Assembly: GCF_038396675.1 (NCBI RefSeq)
Contig: NC_088931.1
Span: 77,690,001 to 77,754,000 of the forward strand
Reading direction: 5' to 3'
From: Hydra vulgaris
Lineage: Eukaryota; Cnidaria; Hydrozoa; Anthoathecata; Hydridae
Length of the DNA: 64,000 nt
Part shown: piece by piece, positions 1 to 14,384 of the stretch
Layout of the letters: every line of letters starts with the position of its first letter
How positions within the stretch are numbered: position 1 is the stretch's first letter
Notes under the pieces: model-generated
Databases searched by the model: none
What the model was told of the DNA's origin: nothing
Seen by the model: the letters and a program-made list of their open reading frames with translations, nothing else
Made by a program: the position numbers and the translations under genes

Positions 1-453
1 TCTTGCTCTACAGACCCAGTTGATGTAGCTATCAAAAATTTTATTGAAAATCCTAGTATAAAAAACTTAAAGAAAAAGTCTAGTTCGCGTTCACATAGTT
101 TCCAGTTCCATCAAATTACACTTGATGATATAACAAAAAATATAGGATCTATGAATAATAAGAAAAAGTGGTGATATAACAACTTTTATGTTAAAGTCTT
201 ATATTTTAATCTCATACACTTTAGGGACAGTCTTACAGATTGCATAAATAATAGTATCCATGGTAAATTCCCGTCATTTCTAAAAATGGCTGATGTTATA
301 CCATGTTTTAAGAAGAATGACCTAACTGATGAATCGAATTACCGTCCAATTAGTATTTTACAAGCCATATCTAAAGTTTTTGTTATTATTTTATATGAAC
401 AAATCATGATATTTATTGTCTAGATTTGATAAAATTTTGCGTGGTTTCCGAAG
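1..453 (+). pseudogene. LINE reverse transcriptase fragment, 5' part (split by LTR element)
   Basis: Reading + frames with one stop near 172 gives a LINE polymerase segment. The stretch around 280-400 reads ADVIPCFKK..., then SNYRPISIL, the first conserved block of jockey/CR1-like reverse transcriptases. The reading runs on as RFDKILRGFR up to about 453, where an LTR begins. The continuation of the same element lies at about 4571-5586. The start of the element is outside the window. It is degenerate and not expected to be functional. Confidence 0.75.
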
Positions 454-683
454 TGTAGTTTCACATTCAAGAAATACTCCAGTTACAATAACAATCGCTT
501 TATTCTCAAAAATCTCTCTATATACAGAATTAACACTTTTTTATCTACATATTCTATTTTCCCAGAAAACCCTTGAAAACTCTACAATAAAAATGGCTAA
601 GTGAATAAATAATTGTCATTGGTTAAAAAATTATCACGTGACGCATTTGAAGTTTCTAGCGATTTTGCAGGGTAAACATAACA
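454..683 (-). repeat. LTR of Ty3/Gypsy-like element (left copy)
   Basis: A 230-bp sequence that starts TGTAGTTTCAC and ends CATAACA on the + strand. It is repeated with minor differences at 4359-4570. Read on the - strand, which is the coding strand of the element, it begins TG and ends CA. It is directly preceded by a purine-rich stretch (AAGGAGGAG, complement of 684-692), as expected for a polypurine tract upstream of a 3' LTR. This is therefore the 3' LTR of a minus-strand element. Confidence 0.85.
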
Positions 684-3600
684 CTCCTCCTTGATCTTCA
701 AGGATTACATTCGAGAGCAGCAATCATCGGATAGTTTCAGAGTTATTCATCGTTCTAGATTGCTTCGTTGTAAGGGCGCCACGGTGTTGTGGACCTCTCT
801 GCCAACCATAAAATTATCTTCATTGCTACTTGTCGGTGTATTTACCTTCACATTTTGACTGTCTTCAACATGTTCTTCAACGTCCTCGTCGTTTCTTACT
901 TCGCCGTTACTAACTTTCATTTCCTCATCTGCTACTTTCTTGATTTCGCTGTGCTGCGATCCACTTTTTTGTTTTACGTGCTTCAGATGGCGCGGCATCT
1001 CATCCACCTCAACGACTTACTCCGATATATCCTTAGTGAAGGAGCCTGAACGCCACTTTTTTACACAACGCACTTCGGGTGGTTTCAACCATATTTGTTG
1101 GCCGGTTCGTGATTTTTCATGAACTTTTGTTAACGTGTTGATTTCTTGCGTCAACCCTTTAACTCTTCCCTAATAGTTGTGGAGTACTCCCATTGGGTTC
1201 ACTCCTTTCTTGTTAATCGAGACATTATACCAATACAAAGCTTCCGCTGTAGAGATTCTTGATCGCTCTGCTGTTCGCTTAATGGCGCGGGGGTTTCTCT
1301 CGACGATACCATTCCCGGACGGATAGTACGTTGCTCGAGGCCTCAAAAACACGTTCCATTTCTCTAAGAACTTTGCCATCTCAATACTTTTGAATGCAGA
1401 ATTATTGTCTGTTAACATTTCCATAGGTGCTCATCTTTCGTAAAAAATGGCTTCTAAATGTCGGATAACCTCAGTACTTCTCTGTGAGTGCGACAGCTTA
1501 CGCCACAATGCGAATCTTGAAGGACCAAAATCGATCAAACTCAGTTAATGGTTTTCTCTGTAATTGGTAACACCCATGCCTAATCTCTTCCAATTTTCAT
1601 CAACGTCTAACTTTCTACGTTTCCACGCAACAGGTGCTAGATCTATCGATTGACACGGTTCACACTCCGGATTATCTTGCGTACATCTTCTTCTGTTGCA
1701 GCAGGAAAGTTCTTCTGAGCAAAAAATAATGTTCGTCTGACGCCAAAGTGTCCGGTCTGTTGGTGTATATCCATTATTAATTTTCTATTGCTCACAGCAA
1801 TTCCAGCGCAATTTACTGAGCTTTCAAGTTTCAACATTTTCATCCACCGGTTGGACACTCTCATTAGCAATTCCGCCAAATTGTCTTTCGATGGTATTAG
1901 TTTCATGTCAACCTCCAGGTTATAATTATCAACTAGCTCACGAAACACGCTTTCTCTTCGTTGTATTAGCATTTCACTTGTAGCTTTTGACTTCAGTTGC
2001 GATTTTCGCGTTAAAGCATCCGAAATCCAGTGAAAGACGGTCACAGAACCTTTAAACAATTGCAGTTTGTTGAGTTTCCATGCCAAAGTCATGTTAACAC
2101 CACGTAAAACGGCGTCTAACTCTGCCATATTAAAGTGAACCACAGATCGGTTCTTATGCAGCCATGTTGCGTCTTCAACGGTGACTCCACCAAATCGGAC
2201 AAAAGCTCCCAATGCTAAGGAACTGGCATCAACCCAAATTTAACTTTCTTTGCCTCGTACTTCCCATTCTCCACAAGCAGGATCACTCTTTTCCACCTTC
2301 TTTAATATCTCATCCAACACACACTATACTCCTTTGTCGCGGATCTCACCATCCCATCCAGTTGTCAAGGAAACTACTATTCGCTTCACAAGGTTGCAAA
2401 CAATACGCAACCAGCCGCACACCGGTAAGTGACTCACCAATTGTCCACAAATGGAAAAAAACCGTTCTTCTCGATAATTTCTTTGGAATGTCACTCATTT
2501 GATTTCCCCTAGACCACATCAGTTTCTCACCAACCCTCTTCGTCGTCAGACCAAGCACTCGTGTTCCATCAACACCAGTTTTCTCATCATCTTTACTTTT
2601 TAGACCGTACTTCAAAAAGTGTTTCATATTTGACGCTCACCACATTTTCAACATCAAAAATATCATCCAAGTATATTGATGTCCCTTTTCTCATCATCTC
2701 ATCTTGTTCAACGATGGCATTCACCACGATGGACTTCATTATCATTGGTGCCACATTGAGTCCAAAGCCAAGCTGGGTCAGACAGTATCGTTTGTTCTGA
2801 AACATCACCATTTGATCCGGCCAAAGTGTCTCATCCACTTTCAGCTGGAGAGAAGCTTTGCGCAAATCGATGATTGCAAGTCTGCTGCCCATTCATCTCT
2901 TATGCCTCAATTTTTTAGTGCAGATGTCTAAGTTTCTTGGAAACGCTTCAATGAATTTGTTAGCTTCTCTCCAGTCCAGTACCGGCCGAACTTTATTCTT
3001 GTTTCGTTGTACTACTGCCATTAGTGGAAGCTAACCTTTTACCGGTCCCATTGTGCTTTCATTATACTCCAATAGCGATTCTTGTTTTATCCACTCTCGC
3101 AATTCGTTTTCATACTCTTGCTCAACTTCTACCGGAATCGCATACTGAGCCACCGTATTTGCAGATAGGTTAGGATTCTCACTATCTCTCCATATCCACT
3201 TTACTTTCCACTCCGTCTCATCAAAATTTGCCTCATAGTCCCGTTTCTTGATTTCAAGGTGCGTTTTACTTTCAGTTTTTGCTGCTGCACACACTTTTTC
3301 AAAAAACGCTTCTCCCGACGGAAGGATGGTGACTCCTCCTAGTAACCGTATTGAACTCATTCCAAGCATCATGTCTGCTCCAAATGGTCGGAAACTTAAA
3401 ACTAAAATTCAATCCTGCGCACGAAATCCATTGACCTTGAGGACGACCGTTGCCAATCCAACACAACTTTGAAGTTTGTCGCCGAATGTTTTCACTTTTA
3501 AACTACTCGACAACATAATTTGTTCATCAGCCACTAACTTTTGAAACACGATTGTTGTTGAACATCCGGTGTCTACGATAGTTTTCACGGTTCTGCCGTC

Positions 3601-4358
3601 AACCTTCATTCTAATGATAACAAGTGCGCTTTCTCCATGGCTTCTTGAGAGCGAGTTTGCGCACAACGCTCGCTCTCTTCACAGTTTCCCCGCTGCTTGA
3701 TGCAATTTACCGCCATGTGCCCCAGTTCGTTGCAGTTAAAGTATCAAATGTTCTTCCTGGCCAATGCACAGTTCTTTGCAATGAGATTCGGCTCCCGACA
3801 ATTGCAGCATACCAAAGATTTGGGTGACTTTGTCCTCGCAACGTTTTTGAAAATAATGGCAGCAGAGAATGTCTCTTCCGTTTAATCAACCCGATATAAA
3901 GCAGCTCTTACTTTTGGAAGCATTTCGTCAGTGGTCTCTTTTGTAGCTCGAAATCTCCAAGATACTGCTTGTGGTAGTCCGACGACAAACGCCAACCAAA
4001 TCGCTTCATCTGACAGCTTTGCCAAGTACGCCAATTGTTTCAGATCTGCTAAAAAAACATCCACTTGTTCCCCATTGTGCATTCTTCAATTTTTAAACAA
4101 CTCGTACGCCGCATATGAATCCAAAGAAAAAGCCTGCAACAATACGTTCTCGATTTTCTCTGCGTTTTTTCTTTTCTTCTTCTCCAAAACTTTCGTAAAC
4201 TGCATAAGCAGCACTTAGTAGCAAAACAGGATAAAGCATTGTCAGCTGGATGTCTTGCATTTTGGCAATCACTTTGGTTCTCTGCAACCAAATTGCTGCA
4301 TCCGACGCGCCGTCGTATTTTTCGAAAATTTCAATGACGACTCCATACCCGGTTAGCT
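684..4358 (-). mobile_element. Degenerate Ty3/Gypsy-like LTR retrotransposon, internal region
   Basis: The minus strand carries gag-protease-reverse transcriptase-RNase H-integrase fragments in the Ty3/Gypsy order, broken by stops and frameshifts. Gag-like sequence lies at about 4290-3882. Two zinc-knuckle relics follow at about 3810-3766 and 3744-3702. The first keeps three Cys but has Leu in place of His, and the second has Tyr in place of the first Cys. A protease motif (VDTGCSTT) is at about 3565-3573. Reverse transcriptase spans about 3370-2300 with a YLDD catalytic box near 2662-2673. RNase H (NMAELDAVLRG) is at 2212-1900. The integrase zinc region is at about 1750-1640, and core and C-terminal pieces lie at 1424-750. 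No clear tRNA primer-binding site was recognised next to the right LTR. The element is an old, inactive copy. Confidence 0.85.
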
Positions 4359-4570
4359 TGTAGTTTCACGCGCAAGAAGTACTCCAATTACAATAACAAT
4401 TTCTTTATTCTCAAAAATCTCTCTATATACAAAATTACCATTTTCTTATATACATATTCTATTTTCCCAGAAAACCCTCGAAAACTCTACAATTAAAACG
4501 GCTAAGTGTATAAATAATGTCATTGGTTAAAAAATTCACGTGATGCATTTGAAGTTTCTAGCGATTTCGC
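4359..4570 (-). repeat. LTR of Ty3/Gypsy-like element (right copy, outer end missing)
   Basis: About 212 bp matching 454-668, including the shared segments CTCAAAAATCTCTCTATATA and GAAGTTTCTAGCGATTT. The last 13-15 bases seen in the left copy (GGGTAAACATAACA) are absent here. The sequence passes directly into LINE coding sequence, so the outer edge was lost in a deletion. Confidence 0.85.
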
Positions 4571-5586
4571 CTATGTTTTTTCGAAAGAAAGTCTTTAACT
4601 GTTGCTATCCTACATTTGTGGCCGTAAACAAAAGGTAAAAATAGGGTCTTCTGCCTCAAATTGGATGGATATTTTATCTGGAGTGCCTCAAGGGTCAATC
4701 CTTGAACCTATTTTGTTTAATATCTTTATAAATGATTTTTTATTTATTTATTAAAGAAAAGGAACTTTGTAATTTTGCTGATGATAACACTATTTATGCT
4801 TGTGATTATAGCTTTGAGAAGGTTGCAAAAAGAAGCAACCAGTACCTTCAATTGGTTTCAGTTAAACTCGATGGTTGCTAACCCAGATAAGTTCCAATTT
4901 CTTTTAGTTGGCTTAAAATATACAAAAAATCTATCGCAAAAAATAGGTAATATAAGGGTTTTTGCCTCCGGTAAGGTAAAACTGCTTGGTATAACAATTG
5001 ATAAAGATATAAAGCTTGGGGAACATATTAAACAGTTAAAGCTAATGGTAAATGCTTTGCTTTTTTACGTATAAGAAATTTTTTATCCCGTGATAACTCT
5101 ATTTTGCTGTTTAATGCTTATATTTTGTCTAACTTTTCTTATCGTCCTTTAATTTGGATGTATTGTTCAAAAAAAGATGAAAAACTAAATAAAGTTCATA
5201 AAAAAGCTCCAAGTATAGTCTATAAAAGATTTGATTTGTCTCTGGATGAATGATCAAATTTTGATAATAAGTCCAAGAATCCATCTAAAAAAATTGAGAT
5301 TTCTTATGATGGAAACTTTTAAATCTATTAGCTGTCTAAATCCAATATTTATAAAAAATCTTTTTACAATAAAAAATCTTACCTATAAACTTCGTTGTAG
5401 CAAAAAACTCATCCTACCTCCTAAAGGCTCCATATATAACTATTCATGTTGTTCGTTGTATAGAGTCACCTCGCTCTGGAACACTCTAAATAGTAAGACC
5501 ATGTCCGCAAAAAATCTTGAGGTGTTCAAAAAACATATCAAGAATTGGTATGGTAATAATTGCGTTTGCAAAATTTGTCGTTTTTA
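4571..5586 (+). pseudogene. LINE reverse transcriptase fragment, 3' part
   Basis: Continuation of the LINE at 1-453 after the LTR insertion. With frame changes it reads LLSYICGRKQKVKIG, then DILSGVPQGSILEPILF, then NFADDNTIYA near 4770-4800 (the FADD catalytic block), and thumb sequence. It ends at 5586 with a Cys-rich tail (CVCKICRF). About 60 codons between the two halves are missing, and this includes the AFD catalytic block. The tail is intact to its natural stop. Confidence 0.8.
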
Positions 5587-6095
5587 AAATTTTGTTTTAT
5601 TTTATATTGACTTTATCTTCAGCTAAGATTTTATTATTATAAATATTTTCTTTAAATTGAAAAAAAAAATTTTTTTCAATGAAATAATTATATATATATT
5701 TTTTTTTATATGACATTTATATGTGTGTGCTGTCTATAAAGTTAAATATGTTGATTTAAATTAGTAAATCAACACATTTAACTTTTTTTACAAAATTTTA
5801 AAAATCTTGTAAAAATCAACTTGAAATAAAGTTTTTGAATTAATTTAAATTAAAAAAAAAGGTAAAAAATTACATAAGTATAACTCTCGTTCCGGCCAGA
5901 ATTCCGGCCGGAATTGTTAAACAATTCCGGCAAATCCGGTTCCGGTACAGTTTTATTCTATCATTTTAATTTTATAAAGTGTTTTTTTAATGGCTGGTGG
6001 TAATTTGCCAATTCGCAAATAATATTTTAGTTCGTTTTAAGTGAAACTCAAATGATAATATTGTTTGTAAGTTACAAACTTACAAACTTTTATTT
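5587..6095. other. AT-rich spacer with two inverted repeats
   Basis: No gene was recognised. It contains a 21-bp inverted repeat with one mismatch (5738-5758 with 5765-5785, 6-bp loop). It also contains a GC-rich patch at 5890-5945 with repeated TTCCGG units, including a perfect 11-bp inverted repeat around one base at 5908-5930. Confidence 0.6.
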
Positions 6096-6099
6096 ATTT

Positions 6100-6650
6100 A
6101 TTTATTTGAAAACAATGGAAGGACCCGAAGGCCACTAATACTGGAGAATAAATTTAAAAATTTTCTACTGAAATGTTAAAATTACATCAAGTGATTGAAT
6201 AAGTTTAAACAAAACTGTACCAAGTAGAACAAAGTTGTACAGTTTAAAGTTATGACCACGATTACCCAAGTAAGAATTGAGAATAAGAACATTTGATAAG
6301 TCAGTGTCCAGTTTACCATTAAGAATTTTGTAGCATATAGCTAAATCCTTAAACATTCGACGATATTCTTACGAATTGAGCTTTAGTATGGCTAGACGCT
6401 TATCATAGGAAACTGACCACAGACCAAGAATTCTTTTAGTATAGAAACGCTGCATTTTCCTAATTTTATTAATCAGGCATATAATGTAAGGTGACTATTC
6501 TGAAGAGCAATATTCAAGCATAGGTTGTACATAAGTACAGTAGGCTTCAATCATCAGCAATCTATCTCGTGAATAAAAAGCTTTCAGAATAAGATAGGCT
6601 CTTGACATAGCTTTATGTACAATAGGGCAATTCCATTGAGCAAAATTTTT
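6100..6650 (-). pseudogene. LINE 3'-end fragment
   Basis: Minus-strand frames give the C-terminal part of a LINE polymerase: MLEYCSSE, then IRKMQRFYTKRI, then FKDLAICYKILNG..., and a RGHNFKLY block at about 6250. This block order is typical of the region after the reverse transcriptase in L2/CR1-like elements. The 3' side ends in an AAAT-type short tandem tail (complement of 6088-6107). The 5' end is truncated near 6650. Confidence 0.65.
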
Positions 6651-6659
6651 CGAAAACAA

Positions 6660-7676
6660 AAATTGGTATGGGCGTGGAAGATTTAATGTATAAATCCAAG
6701 CACATTAAAAAAAAAATCAAAAAAACATAAAACTGATTCGGGCTTTAACATTTAAAAATGGATAAAATCGTGTATTTTTGTGCGAATACATCAACTTTTG
6801 TTGAATAAAGCATGTAACAAAAAATGGTTCAAATCTAATGTTTAAGGCTTATATTAATGTTGTTTGCTATCACTAATAGCAAAGAATATTATTGTAAATA
6901 TTTTACGGCCAACCACCCATGTAATATTAGAGTGATAGGTGGCGCTAAACATGCTAGTCATAAATTAACACTTTTAAGCATCTAAGACAATAATATAATA
7001 AAAGCAAAACAGAGATTGAACAAAAATAATAATGATCATTATCATTGGCACGACTAGTGGCACGACAGTTTTTCCCGGGCAGCAGAAGTCTAAGGGGTGC
7101 CAAAGAAACGTTACGTAAAAAAATAAGGTCCTTCATTGATATAGAAAAATTTAAAATAAAAGGGACGCCAATCAGGGTTTTTCTTAGGTGACGTGTGGCT
7201 CTCCATGCCCCGTGGACTCCCACTCATAAATATCTGAAGAAACTTTCTCTTTATAGATATTAATAAAAAAAAAATTAAAATAAAAACAGCGAGTTCTGGC
7301 TGCCCCCGCTTCCAGTTAGGAGTTAGTGAAGTTGCATCGGGAATCCTCCCCACTGCTATGATCAATATATAAAAAAGATGTTTTATTTTAGGGAACTTTT
7401 TTATAAAAAGCCTATTTAAGATTCATGTCACCTTTCCTAAATAATACCTTGACCTAACCAAAAACAAGAAACCGAGGCTTAAAAATGATTTTATTTTTAA
7501 ACCCTTTTATATTTTTATACCGTTTAAAAAAAAAAAGAATCAGTTCATTTTCTAATACCTAAACCTTGGAAAACTAATTTAAATTTAATTTTATAAATTT
7601 ATATAAAAAAAGTTCAAATAAATAAATTGTTCTTATTACAATTAATATTACAAGAGTTACATTTAACAGTTTTTTT
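6660..7676. other. Unassigned AT-rich stretch
   Basis: Two minus-strand open frames (7365-7111 and 7223-6954) overlap here. Neither resembles a family I recognise, and both look like repeat-derived sequence. The phrase AAAATAAGGTCCTT at about 7117-7131 recurs next to the hairpin at 21467, which hints at a shared repeat family. Confidence 0.4.
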
Positions 7677-10220
<2,544 letters not shown>

Positions 10221-10524
10221 GTTTTTTGCGTATACTTCTCTCGTGGATCAAGAGGAGTTTAGAGTTCACTTTTCTCCATAGCTCAACAAGTTAAATGCTT
10301 ATTTGAGAAACAATTTTTTGATCAGTTATTTTTTTGACAGTGAGTTGTTTATTGAGTTTGTAGCTGAACTGTATAACTTGTTTAAATGTGGGAAGGAATG
10401 TGAATATTGACTGCAACGAAAATTGTTGGCAATATATAACAAAGTTTAACTTTTTTCTATTTTAAAAAAAAAATTACTACTATGATCGTGGTTTCTTTAC
10501 ATCATTTGTATAGAAGTTTATTGT
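10221..10524. other. No feature recognised
   Basis: AT-rich sequence with no convincing coding or structural signal. It may include the upstream intron or first exon of the minus-strand gene ending at 7677. Confidence 0.4.
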
Positions 10525-10625
10525 TTCACAGTTCCGTACAGCCTGATCCCTAATGTAGTCCTACCTCCACTTTAAATCTGTCTGTCATTCCTACTGCACA
10601 TCTCTCTGCTGTCACACTGTTCTCA
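10525..10625 (-). pseudogene. RTE LINE fragment, piece downstream of nested CR1 insertion
   Basis: On the minus strand it reads RCAVGMTDRFKVEVGLH, which belongs just after the DLEKAYD block in RTE reverse transcriptases. It continues the RTE element at 12190-14240, interrupted by the CR1-like copy between them. After this piece the RTE sequence is lost, so the rest of its polymerase is missing. Confidence 0.75.
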
Positions 10626-12190
10626 TTTTTTTTTTGTTCTTTATTACAATATTTATTACAATTTAAATAAACAAAACTTTGTTACAATAATAAAAGTTAA
10701 CAAGTCAAGATATCGTTAAGAAATAAATATTAAAAATAAATATAAAGAACGCGGATTACTCAAAGAAGACCATCAGGTCTTGTCACAGAGAAACCGCTAA
10801 TTGCTTGTGGATAAAAAAACAAACAAAAAAATAAATAAAAAAGAATATACATTAAATATATACATATACTAATATAGATAAGGGATTTTCAAAAAATTTT
10901 AAAATTTAAAAGTAGATTAGTATATTATCAGTTGAAAAAATGAGTTTTTTAGGATTTTGTTTAAAAGAATCAAAATTACATTCTTGAGAAAAATCTTTAG
11001 AAGTATTTAGAACTATACTATTCCATAAAAATGGTCCGCGAAATGAAATAAAAAATATTCTAAAATTAGTTTGAGAAAATGATTGTTGAATTAAATTATC
11101 GTTCCTTAAAATATATTTATTTCTATCTCTTTGTAAATACAAGTTACGAAAAGAAAAGGGGTGATAGGTGGGTCTTGCATTTATACATAAAACAAAGAAT
11201 ATTAAAAACATTTAACTCATATATATTGAGTGCTTTCATATCATATAAAAGAGGCATGGTGTGAGCAAAACGTTCGCTGAAATTTATAAGGCGTGCTACA
11301 TCTTTCTGTTGCCAATAGAGAGGTTTAAGTTTACTTTTATAACTACCCCAAGCAATGTTTGCATAATTAATATGGTAATGAATTAGCGAATAATATAACT
11401 GAATTAAGTTATGTTTATCTAGAAAGTTTCTTATTTTGTATAAAATGCCTATACTCTTTGAAATTTTATTGCACAAGTTAGCAATGTGACTTTTCCAATT
11501 AAGATTTTCATCGATATATACACCTAAAAACCTTGTCACTAGAACTCTTTTAATAGTTATGTTATCGATAAAAAGAAAGGGTAAGTTGCTAGGCAGCTAG
11601 TGCTTTTTACCATAAGGATGAAAAATAATCTATTTAGATTTATCAATATTTAATGATAGTTTGTTTAATCTAAACTATTCGGAAATTTTGGCTAGTTCAA
11701 TGTTCATGTTGCTAAAAAGTGTAAAAATGTTTTTATGAAAAAGAAATAAGTTAGAATCGTCAACAAATATAATTGTCATTAGGTTAGAAGCTTTTGGTAG
11801 ATCATTAATATATATTAGAAATAGGAGGGGTCCTAATATGGATCCTTGAGGAACTCCACATGAAATATTTAACAAATTAGATGATACGTTATCATCTGCA
11901 TAAACAAATTGTTTCCGATTATTTAAGTAACTTTTAAGCCAAATTAACATATTTCCAGTAATTCCGTACCACTCCAACTTTTTAAAAAAAAATTTGTGAT
12001 CAATAGTATCAAAAGCTTTTGCCAAGTCAATGAAAACACCTAAAGTATATTGAGAATTTTCAAATGAGTCAGATATATTTCTTGTAAATTGTAAAATGGC
12101 ATGTTTAGTGGAATTGTTTTTTTGGAATCTATATTGATTGCTGTATAATAAATTGTTTATAGTAAGATGATTATAAATTTTATTATACAA
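10626..12190 (-). pseudogene. CR1-like LINE, 5'-truncated, nested in RTE element
   Basis: The minus strand contains reverse transcriptase blocks in order: IYNHLTINNLLYSNQ at about 12180, VFIDLAKAFDTIDH at about 12030, CGVPQGSILGPLLFLIY at about 11850, then FVDDSNLF at about 11760 (Val replaces the usual Ala of FADD). The thumb follows (TRFLGVYIDENLNW at 11539 and NYANIAWGS). Stops lie near 11670 and 11560. The 3' UTR ends in an A10 run (complement of 10626-10635). It shares the segment GGTCTTGTCACAGAGAA with 20394-20410, so both carry the 3' end of one subfamily. Confidence 0.8.
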
Positions 12191-14240
12191 TGTAATCCTT
12201 CCCTATACTTCTCCATTAACACTCTCAGAGCAAACATAGCATCTGTGATGCACTTAGCTTGCATGAAACCATACTGCTGCTCACAGATCTCTACTTTTTC
12301 CTCTAAGCCGAGCTTCCACTACTCTTTCCCAGATTTTTAGGCTGTGACTGATCAAGTTTATTCCCCTGTAATTACTACAGCTCTGAACGTCGCCCTTATT
12401 CTTGAAAATTTGCACCATTAAGCTATGTCTCCACTCCTCAGGCATATTTTGACCTTCCAAGATTCTGTTAAATAACCCTGTCAAAAATTCCACTGCTATC
12501 TCTCCCAAACATTTTCATGCCTCCACAGGAATATCATCCGGTCCAACTGCCTTACCACACTTCATTCTTCAAATTGCAGCCCTTACTTCCTCCTTACTCA
12601 CCTGGAGAACCTCTTGATTCACAACCTCTGTCTCTTCTAACCTCCCTTCCCTATCATTCTCTTGATTCATTAATTCCTCAAAATACTCCTTCCACCTTCC
12701 AAAGACACTCTCCTCACTAGACAACACATTTCTATCTTTATCCTTAATCATCCTAACCTGCTGCACATCCTGTCCATCACGGTTTCTCTGTCTGGCCAAT
12801 CTGTACAAATCCTTTCCTCATTCCTTAGTGTTCAACTTCTCATACAGATTACTAAATGCCTTTTCTTTAGCTTTTGCCACTGCTCTCTTTGTATTGTCAC
12901 ACATCTTCTTGTACTTCTGTCTACTTTCTTCATCTTGCTGAAAATGCCAATTCTTTTTAGCCAACCGCTTTCCTCTTAAACTTTCCCGAACTTCCTCATT
13001 CCACCACCACGTCTCTTTGTCTATCTTCTTCTGTTCTGATGTCATACCAAGTATCTTTCTAGCCACATCCCTTAATGTATTTGACGTCTCATCCCAGGTA
13101 TCAAGAACACCACCACCCAGTGCCTGTCTCACATCATCCCTGAACTTTAGACAACAGTCCTCATCCTTTAACTTCCACCACCTGATCTTAGGCTCTGCTC
13201 TGCTTTCACTCTCTTCTTCTTCTTCATCTCCAAAACCATCCTACATATCACCATCCTATGCTGTTAAGCTACACTCTCTCCTGGTACCACCTTGAAATCA
13301 CTAACCTCTTTCAGGTTTCTTCTCTTACAGAGGATATAGTCGACCTGTGTACCTCTTCCCCCACTCTTATATGTCATCCTGTGCTCTTCCTTTTTTTTAA
13401 AATAAGTGTTAAATTCAGCCATCTTTATCCTTTTAGAAAAATCTACCACCATTTGTCCTTCTGTATTCCTTTCTTTAACCCCATACCTATCCATCACCTC
13501 CTCATCGCCGCTGTTACATTCACCAACATGTCCATTAAAATCTGCTCTAAGAATCATTCTCTCTTCTATAAGAACCTGCAGAACAATTCTTTCCAAAATT
13601 CTTCTTTCTCCTCCGAATCACACTCTACCTGAGGAGCATAAGCACTGATGACATTCATCACCACCCCATCAATATCTAACTTTACACAGACCACTCTGTC
13701 ACTTACTCTCTTTACCTCCATTACACTCTTACCAAACTCCCTTTCAGAATTCCCTCCAACTCCATTTCTCTTCCTATCGACACCATGATAGAAGAGCTTG
13801 AAGCCACCACCAATGCTCCTGGCCTTGCTGCTCTTCCACCTGGTTTCCTGAATACACAATATGTTTAACTTCCTCCTCTCTATTGCATCAGCTAGCTCTT
13901 TCCCTTTACCGGTCATAGAGCCCACATTCAACGTACCAAATTTAACTCCACCTACCTGCTCATCCTCCTCTCTTTCAGCTTCAGAGCTCTCTTCCCCCCT
14001 TTCCTCCTCCTTCTTGTCCCAACAGTAGCCCAATTTCCACTAATACCCTGTTGGGCAACAGCACCAGAGGGGGTCGTTGTTAACCCGACCAATCCGGTAT
14101 GAAATTCCTGTTGTTGATCCGCATCATTTGATTTGGCGCAGTTTTTCCACCAAATGCCCTTCCTGACGCAACCCTTCCTATTTATCCGGGCTTGGAGCCG
14201 ACACTAAAATACACTGGTGTGTGCATCCTAGTGGCTAGGT
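12190..14240 (-). pseudogene. RTE-clade LINE, endonuclease and start of reverse transcriptase
   Basis: Minus-strand pieces give an RTE polyprotein of the kind often annotated as craniofacial development protein 2-like. At 14033-13566 the endonuclease starts (GTLNVGSMTGKGKELAD, ILCIQETRW, ISAYAPQVECD). At 13596-13264 it continues (RADFNGHVGECNSGDEEVM and STQVDYILC-like). At 13132-12569 is the linker. At 12508-12230 are the first polymerase blocks (NYRGINLISHSLKIWERVV, then QQYGFMQAKCITDAMF in another frame). Several stops and frameshifts are present. Sequence above 14033 holds the typical 5' leader. Base composition is clearly richer in GC than the neighbours. Confidence 0.85.
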
Positions 14241-14384
14241 TTGGTCTTCTACTTCAATTTCAATAAAGTGGTTATTTCGACAAAATAATCAATTGTTAAA
14301 TGAAATGAAATCATTATTATTATCAAAGTAGAATCCGCGGTAAAATTTTTTTGTTTTGTTTTATCAATAAAATACGTAATCGTT

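Noticed and set aside
6954-7365. Two overlapping minus-strand frames as genes
   Set aside because: No family resemblance, overlapping frames, and low-complexity AT-rich surroundings.
12517-13648. Plus-strand frames rich in Pro, Ser and Leu
   Set aside because: They are antisense to the RTE LINE coding sequence.
10626-14240. RTE-CR1 chimeric retrocopy formed by template switching
   Set aside because: The 12190 junction of two LINE families in the same orientation first looked like a chimera. RTE coding sequence resumes at 10625-10525, so insertion of CR1 into RTE explains it better.
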